Positions 7,602 to 11,002 of a stretch of 11,002 bases of DNA are shown here, piece after piece. Both the position numbers and the translations under genes were made by a program. Location: contig CAMWXW010000009.1 of NCBI GenBank assembly GCA_947178315.1, positions 1 through 11,002 on the forward strand, written 5' to 3'. Below the pieces are notes generated by a model that saw nothing but the letters and a program-made list of their open reading frames with translations, had not been told where the DNA came from and searched no databases. The DNA is from an uncultured Desulfovibrionaceae bacterium (lineage in GTDB: Bacteria; Desulfobacterota; Desulfovibrionia; Desulfovibrionales; Desulfovibrionaceae). Numbering within the stretch: the first letter of the stretch is position 1; each line of letters begins with the position of its first letter.

Positions 7602-8207
7602 ATGTCACAGAGCATTATGGAAATAAAACGGATACTTATATCAATAGAACAAATAACTCTATCTATCTATGAAAGTATACTATCCTCTCTTAGTGGAGCT
7701 ACATTTACTATACATCATTTTTATCTTCTCATCATAGCATTACTAAGCATAAAAATACTCTTTTCAAAGAAAAAAACAGCTATCCCTAAAGCATTACAAG
7801 AACGTATTGCCACCTCCTTACGAGAAAAGAATGCAACAATAGATAAAGCAAAACTCTATATTCATATTTTTACAACAACCATAGCAGAGTATAGAAAGAA
7901 TGTTGATCGTCTTTTAGAGAACAGAGCTTCTATACGTGGCGTACTCATCATACGCACTGCTGGTGGTAAAGTTCCTATCCTCACAACAGAAAGTTTCTAT
8001 ACCCTTCTCTATTGTGCAGTAGCATTCACTGATACGAAAAAACCATTTGAAAAAGATAAACAAAAACAGAGAAAATATATAGAAAAAGCACTTGGCTTTC
8101 TCCCAACTCTCGATAAAAACAGTACAAGTGAATATCACTCTTATATAACTCTTGCACAAATGACATCAAAAGAATTCGATATACACTCATTACAGAATGC
8201 ATCATAA
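7602..8207 (+). CDS. Unknown protein with one predicted membrane segment
   Basis: I do not recognise this 201-aa protein. I place the start at ATG 7602 because GAGGA lies about 5 nt upstream, while the earlier in-frame ATG at 7521 (228 aa) has no ribosome binding site. From 7602, residues 1-38 form a probably helical N-terminal part and residues 39-54 (FTIHHFYLLIIALLSIKILF region) are a single hydrophobic segment. KKK follows, which predicts a cytoplasmic C-terminal domain. That domain (about 55-201) is Lys-rich and mixed: a helical part with many charged residues, a short beta-like stretch GVLIIRTAGGKVPIL (113-127), then an aliphatic/aromatic helix and a charged KDKQKQRKYIEK segment. No catalytic motif is evident. 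The gene is convergent with pyrD, 22 nt apart, and separated from pepA by a hairpin and a long spacer, so it is probably transcribed alone. Confidence 0.8.
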   Translation: MSQSIMEIKRILISIEQITLSIYESILSSLSGATFTIHHFYLLIIALLSIKILFSKKKTAIPKALQERIATSLREKNATIDKAKLYIHIFTTTIAEYRKNVDRLLENRASIRGVLIIRTAGGKVPILTTESFYTLLYCAVAFTDTKKPFEKDKQKQRKYIEKALGFLPTLDKNSTSEYHSYITLAQMTSKEFDIHSLQNAS

Positions 8208-8229
8208 AAGTAGGTAGAATGTATACTAT

Positions 8230-9150
8230 CTATAAGAGCGTATTTCTAAACTCTTCGATACGCTCTATTCCGATCTCTTTACAAAGTGTGACAAGTTCAT
8301 CTACCAATTGAAAAGGAAACGTTGGATTCATAAATGTAGCAGTACCAATTTGAACGGCATATGCTCCAACAAGAATAAATTCTAATACATCTTGAGCAGA
8401 GCAAATACCACCGACACCAATAACAGGAATAGAAACAGCCTGAGCAACTCTATGGACACATTGGAGAGCAACAGGCTTAATACAAGGTCCAGAAAGCCCA
8501 CCATAGATATTGGCAAGCTTTGGCTTTTTCGAGTAGATATCAACAGCCATTCCTTGTAGTGTATTGATGCAGGTAAGAGAGTTTGCACCATTATCTTCTG
8601 CAATACGAGCCATCTCAACAATATCAGTAACATTTGGTGTGAGCTTAACACTGACATGCTTTTTAGAAACACGTGTAACATGACTCACAACATCAGCTAA
8701 CATAGCTTTATTTTGCCCAAAGAGAACCCCTCCCTCTCGGACATTAGGGCAAGAGACATTGAGTTCTAAAGCGTGAATAGCCGACTCTTCAGAAAGAATA
8801 CGAGCAAGCTCTGCAAATTCGTGAACAGAGTTAGCATAGAGATTAGCTATAACAGTAGCACGTGTATCTTGTAATTGAGGTAGAATATGGGAAATGAGAT
8901 ACTCCACACCATAATTTTGGAGTCCAACAGCATTGAGTAAACCACCCTCTACCTCTGCTATACGTGGCATAGGATTTCCCACTCGAGGGCGTAGAGAAAT
9001 TCCTTTAAGTACGATAGCTCCTAAAGAACCTATATCTCCATAGTTAGTAAATTCAAGTCCATAGCCAAAGGTACCAGAAGCCGTCATAATAGGATTCTCT
9101 AATGAGAGCATAAAAGAATCAGAACCCAATTGAACACGACAATCTACCAT
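8230..9150 (-). CDS. pyrD: Dihydroorotate dehydrogenase, class 1B catalytic subunit
   Basis: PyrD oxidises dihydroorotate to orotate, the fourth step of pyrimidine synthesis, using FMN; class 1B enzymes pass electrons to NAD through PyrK. The 306-aa TIM-barrel protein shows NPIMTASGTFGYG (19-31), VLKG (47-50) and GNPMPRI (58-64). NVSCPNVREGG (131-141) carries the class 1 catalytic Cys134, followed by VKLTPN (168-173), NTLQGM (196-201), GGLSGPCIKPVAL (217-229), and the phosphate-binding GVGGI (245-249) and IGT (268-270). A catalytic Cys rather than Ser, together with the adjacent PyrK gene, supports class 1B. AGGAG lies 5 nt before the ATG, and its AG comes from the pyrK TAG stop. The 8-nt gap suggests coupled translation. 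No other pyr gene lies in this window. Confidence 0.97.
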   Translation of the reverse strand: MVDCRVQLGSDSFMLSLENPIMTASGTFGYGLEFTNYGDIGSLGAIVLKGISLRPRVGNPMPRIAEVEGGLLNAVGLQNYGVEYLISHILPQLQDTRATVIANLYANSVHEFAELARILSEESAIHALELNVSCPNVREGGVLFGQNKAMLADVVSHVTRVSKKHVSVKLTPNVTDIVEMARIAEDNGANSLTCINTLQGMAVDIYSKKPKLANIYGGLSGPCIKPVALQCVHRVAQAVSIPVIGVGGICSAQDVLEFILVGAYAVQIGTATFMNPTFPFQLVDELVTLCKEIGIERIEEFRNTLL

Positions 9151-9158
9151 ATATGCTC

Positions 9159-9944
9159 CTATATAAGAATATTATGTGCTACAAAGATAGGTCCTGCTGT
9201 ACACGATTGTACATAGGAATCACTATATCGGCTATCAGAATAGCTATCCGTTGTTTTACAGACACACCCCAAACACGCACCGACACCACAGAACATTGTT
9301 TCTTCAAGAGATAGCTCTGCATAGATATCAAGCTCTATAGCAAGATTTCGGATATATCTCAAAAGAGGTAATGGTCCACAAGCAAGCACTTGTCCTTGTT
9401 TATATTGTAGCATAGTTGCTCGTATTTCATCTAAAAAGACTTGTAATGAAGATGAATTATTATCATGAAATGTACGACATGTTGTCATTGTAGAACACTC
9501 ATTCAGAGGATAATTTTCCTCATCTATTCTATGTCCAAAAAGAAATGTAAGTGGTGTTCTATATTGATTAGTATATGTAACAAAGGGAGCAATACCAATC
9601 CCTCCAGCTATAAGAAGAGTCTCTTTTGTCGGAGGTGAAAATGAATTACCCAGTGGCCCCCACATATGAAGTACATCTCCTCTACTTAGAGTTCTTAGAT
9701 GCTTCGTTTCCTTCCCCCGTATATGGATATAGAGTGTTACTGTCGATGAACCAATTGAAGCTATTGAAAATGGGCGTGCAAATGAGCATAGATGAGAAGA
9801 ACCAAAATCAAGCATAATAAATTGTCCTGCAGACCAATGTTGTAACGGACTATGTGGTGAGAGAGTTATTTTATAAATAGGAGAACCAACACACATAGGT
9901 AGAAGTTCAACAATAGTAGCAGATGTATAAAGAGCATTTTGCAT
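9159..9944 (-). CDS. pyrK: Dihydroorotate dehydrogenase electron-transfer subunit PyrK
   Basis: PyrK is the FAD and [2Fe-2S] subunit that links PyrD to NAD(H) in the class 1B heterotetramer. The 261-aa protein has the FAD-binding barrel with RPFSIAS (57-63) and GPLGNSF (96-102), the NAD-binding LLIAGGIGIAPF (110-121), and ACGPLPLL (188-195). The C-terminal iron-sulfur loop has Cys219, Cys224, Cys227 and Cys248 as likely ligands, with an extra Cys229. Two features are unusual. The stretch between the third and fourth ligand is long and rich in Ser, Asp and Tyr (233-245). The motif usually read as C-x-DGP is CTAGP (248-252), without the Asp. The ATG at 9944 has no Shine-Dalgarno site and lies just after a -10 box. 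Met17 is the only other nearby ATG and also lacks one; starting there would trim the first strand of the barrel. It is the first gene of pyrK-pyrD. Confidence 0.95.
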   Translation of the reverse strand: MQNALYTSATIVELLPMCVGSPIYKITLSPHSPLQHWSAGQFIMLDFGSSHLCSFARPFSIASIGSSTVTLYIHIRGKETKHLRTLSRGDVLHMWGPLGNSFSPPTKETLLIAGGIGIAPFVTYTNQYRTPLTFLFGHRIDEENYPLNECSTMTTCRTFHDNNSSSLQVFLDEIRATMLQYKQGQVLACGPLPLLRYIRNLAIELDIYAELSLEETMFCGVGACLGCVCKTTDSYSDSRYSDSYVQSCTAGPIFVAHNILI

Positions 9945-9953
9945 AGTGAGTGA

Positions 9954-9982
9954 ATTGTAGCATATCTTTTATCAAGGAGCAA
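9954..9982 (-). promoter_or_regulatory. Candidate pyrK-pyrD promoter, giving a near-leaderless mRNA
   Basis: On the minus strand TACAAT (9954-9959) is preceded by TGC, forming an extended -10, and TTGCTC (9977-9982) sits 17 nt upstream. The expected start is an A at about 9947, leaving only about 3 nt before the pyrK ATG. This agrees with the absence of a ribosome binding site. The -35 overlaps the first CAATATTG-type element. Confidence 0.5.
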
Positions 9983-10043
9983 TATTGCACACAATATTAC
10001 CTACAAAGTCTGTCAATATTGCCATAGAACTTCCTGCAATATC
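9979..10043. repeat. Four CAATATT-like elements, candidate operator cluster
   Basis: The pyrK-hydrolase spacer carries CAATATT at 9980-9986, 9992-9998 and 10014-10020, and CAATATC at 10037-10043. The first copy lies within the perfect palindrome GCAATATTGC (9979-9988), and the third within CAATATTG (10014-10021). Start-to-start distances are 12, 22 and 23 nt, close to one and two helical turns, so the copies would lie on similar faces of the DNA. The first overlaps the predicted pyrK -35 box. Confidence 0.45.
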
Positions 10044-10079
10044 ACATAAAAAAGATACGACATACAGAGAATGTGAGAC

Positions 10080-10108
10080 TTGCAAAATATCTCCATATAT
10101 CTTATGAT
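10080..10108 (+). promoter_or_regulatory. Promoter of the metallo-beta-lactamase-fold hydrolase gene
   Basis: TTGCAA (10080-10085) and TATGAT (10103-10108) are separated by 17 nt. The predicted start near 10115 gives a leader of about 22 nt that includes the strong GGAGG ribosome binding site. Confidence 0.6.
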
Positions 10109-10136
10109 AGAACATTCATAGAGAAGGAGGAATCTA

Positions 10137-10763
10137 ATGCTCACACTAAAGGTCTTGCCACTTGGTCCATTAGAAACCAATAGTCATATTATACATAATG
10201 AAACACATGCTATATTTGTAGATGTTGGTGGAGATCCTACTCCACTGCTCTCTTACATAGAGCGTCATTCTCTTACATTAGAAGCAGTATATATGACGCA
10301 CCTTCATTTTGATCATATCTACGGGCTTTCACACGTCCTACGAAAACATGCTGTACCTGCATATGTATATGAAGAAGATTGTTACTTACTGAATCATGCT
10401 CTCCTTCGTCCTGAACTCTATGGACTCCCACCTCTCACTATAGATTATACCTTTACCTATATCGAACCAGGGCAACACACTATATTAGGAGAGCCAGTCG
10501 AGGTATCACACACCCCAGGACATACACGAGGAAGCCTATGTTACTACTTCCCTCAAAGTAAATTTGTTATAACAGGCGATGTCCTCTTCTATCAAACTAT
10601 AGGGAGAACAGATTTGCCTGGAGGAGATTATCCTACACTAGCAACAAGTATACGGGAGAAACTCTTTATATTACCAGATGAAACTCTTGTATATCCAGGA
10701 CACGGGAGATATACAACTATTGGACATGAAAAAGAATATAATCCAGCACTTGAAGAATTTTAA
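10137..10763 (+). CDS. Metallo-beta-lactamase-fold hydrolase, YcbL/glyoxalase II-like
   Basis: This is a 208-aa single-domain hydrolase of the metallo-beta-lactamase fold, subgroup resembling YcbL and glyoxalase II, which hydrolyse thioesters such as S-lactoylglutathione. Metal ligands are all visible: THLHFDH (54-60, His55, His57, Asp59, His60), HTPGHT (125-130, His129), TGDVLF (146-151, Asp148) and PGHG (187-190, His189). GRTDLPGG (156-163) is characteristic of this subgroup. It lacks the C-terminal helical domain of full glyoxalase II, which agrees with the short length. GGAGG precedes the ATG by 6 nt. No signal peptide is seen, so it is probably cytoplasmic. It is divergent from pyrK and shares its regulatory spacer. 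The fold and metal site are certain; the true substrate is not, because the subgroup is broad. Confidence 0.93.
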   Translation: MLTLKVLPLGPLETNSHIIHNETHAIFVDVGGDPTPLLSYIERHSLTLEAVYMTHLHFDHIYGLSHVLRKHAVPAYVYEEDCYLLNHALLRPELYGLPPLTIDYTFTYIEPGQHTILGEPVEVSHTPGHTRGSLCYYFPQSKFVITGDVLFYQTIGRTDLPGGDYPTLATSIREKLFILPDETLVYPGHGRYTTIGHEKEYNPALEEF

Positions 10764-10790
10764 TGTACAGATTGCACGTATTAAAGAGAC

Positions 10791-10904
10791 AAGATAACAA
10801 TCACTATCTCTATCCGACTCTTTACTAAAGCAACATATACGATTAAAAATGTATCTTTGTTATCTTTATATGATATCTAAAAATAGATTCTTGCTCTAAC
10901 AAAG
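10791..10904. repeat. Inverted repeats with alternative partners after the hydrolase gene
   Basis: AAGATAACAA (10791-10800) is the exact reverse complement of TTGTTATCTT (10857-10866). The overlapping CTTTGTTA (10855-10862) is the exact reverse complement of TAACAAAG (10897-10904). The central arm can therefore pair with either side but not both. It lies between two convergent genes, where a terminator is expected, but neither stem is GC-rich or followed by a clear U tract. Function is unproven. Confidence 0.3.
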
Positions 10905-10906
10905 CA

Positions 10907-11002
10907 TCACTCTATATCCTCATCATCATTCTCATATTGCTCTTTACGTTTTTTATATATTCTTTCAAAAAGAGAATATCCTGTACGAACATGTAAGTAT
11001 AC
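10907..11002 (-). CDS. C-terminal end of an unidentified protein (partial)
   Basis: A minus-strand frame is open from the right edge to TGA at 10907-10909 and gives 31 residues. It starts with VYLHVRTGYSLFERIYKKRK and ends in a strongly acidic tail (NDDEDIE). The Lys/Arg cluster followed by a Glu/Asp tail and the mixed codon use look like real coding sequence, but 31 residues are too few to name a family. The gene enters from the right and converges with the hydrolase gene, with 143 nt between the stops. Confidence 0.55.
   Translation of the reverse strand, partial: VYLHVRTGYSLFERIYKKRKEQYENDDEDIE

Noticed and set aside
8208..8229. Bidirectional terminator between the unknown gene and pyrD
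   Set aside because: Only an imperfect TAGA/TCTA repeat around GTATAC is present, with no GC stem and no T run.
9626..9817. Plus-strand frame of 63 codons within pyrK
   Set aside because: It lies wholly antisense to the conserved FAD- and NAD-binding part of pyrK and has no supporting signal.
1..11002. Defence system, mobile element, biosynthetic cluster or CRISPR array
   Set aside because: All complete genes but one are recognised as housekeeping or common transport/hydrolase families, and no array, terminal repeat, transposase or toxin-antitoxin pair was seen.

Overview
This is an AT-rich bacterial chromosome segment (GC roughly in the mid-30s percent by eye). Gene density is high, genes are separated by short or medium spacers, and most starts have a good Shine-Dalgarno site (AGGAG or GGAGG, 5-7 nt before ATG). 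I see no rRNA, tRNA, IS element, prophage gene or CRISPR array. Gene content is mostly housekeeping. A two-subunit class 1B dihydroorotate dehydrogenase (PyrD with PyrK) and a short leucyl-tRNA synthetase without the leucine-specific insertion fit several low-GC lineages (for example Bacillota, Spirochaetota, some Desulfobacterota relatives). The sequence alone does not fix the phylum.

Left part (1-5254, minus strand): leuS, recJ and a TauE/SafE-type membrane permease follow one another. leuS has a convincing sigma70-type promoter (TTGTCA-17-TATACT) giving a 20-nt leader, so there is no room for a T-box. recJ starts 37 nt after leuS and is probably cotranscribed. The permease gene lies 112 nt further on and may have its own weak promoter. 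Positions 2-94 may hold the tail of a plus-strand gene.

Middle part (5255-8207): a 478-nt spacer, largely featureless apart from the leuS promoter, separates leuS from the divergent pepA (M17 leucyl aminopeptidase). pepA ends at a long, near-perfect hairpin. A second large spacer (about 356 nt, with two AT-rich palindromes) leads to a 201-aa protein of unknown function with one predicted membrane segment. Its likely start is ATG 7602, chosen by its ribosome binding site, rather than ATG 7521.

Right part (8208-11002): pyrK-pyrD form a tight minus-strand operon (8-nt gap) for the fourth step of pyrimidine synthesis, convergent with the unknown gene. Divergent from pyrK is a metallo-beta-lactamase-fold hydrolase of the YcbL/glyoxalase II-like type. 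The 192-nt spacer between them carries four copies of a CAATATT-like element, one overlapping the predicted pyrK -35 box. The pyrK promoter sits so close to its ATG that the mRNA would be almost leaderless. The window ends in the C-terminal 31 codons of an unidentified minus-strand gene.

I did not find a convincing new multi-gene system. The points most worth a second look are the repeated operator-like element and near-leaderless start at pyrK, the 16-bp palindrome upstream of the unknown membrane protein, and that protein itself.
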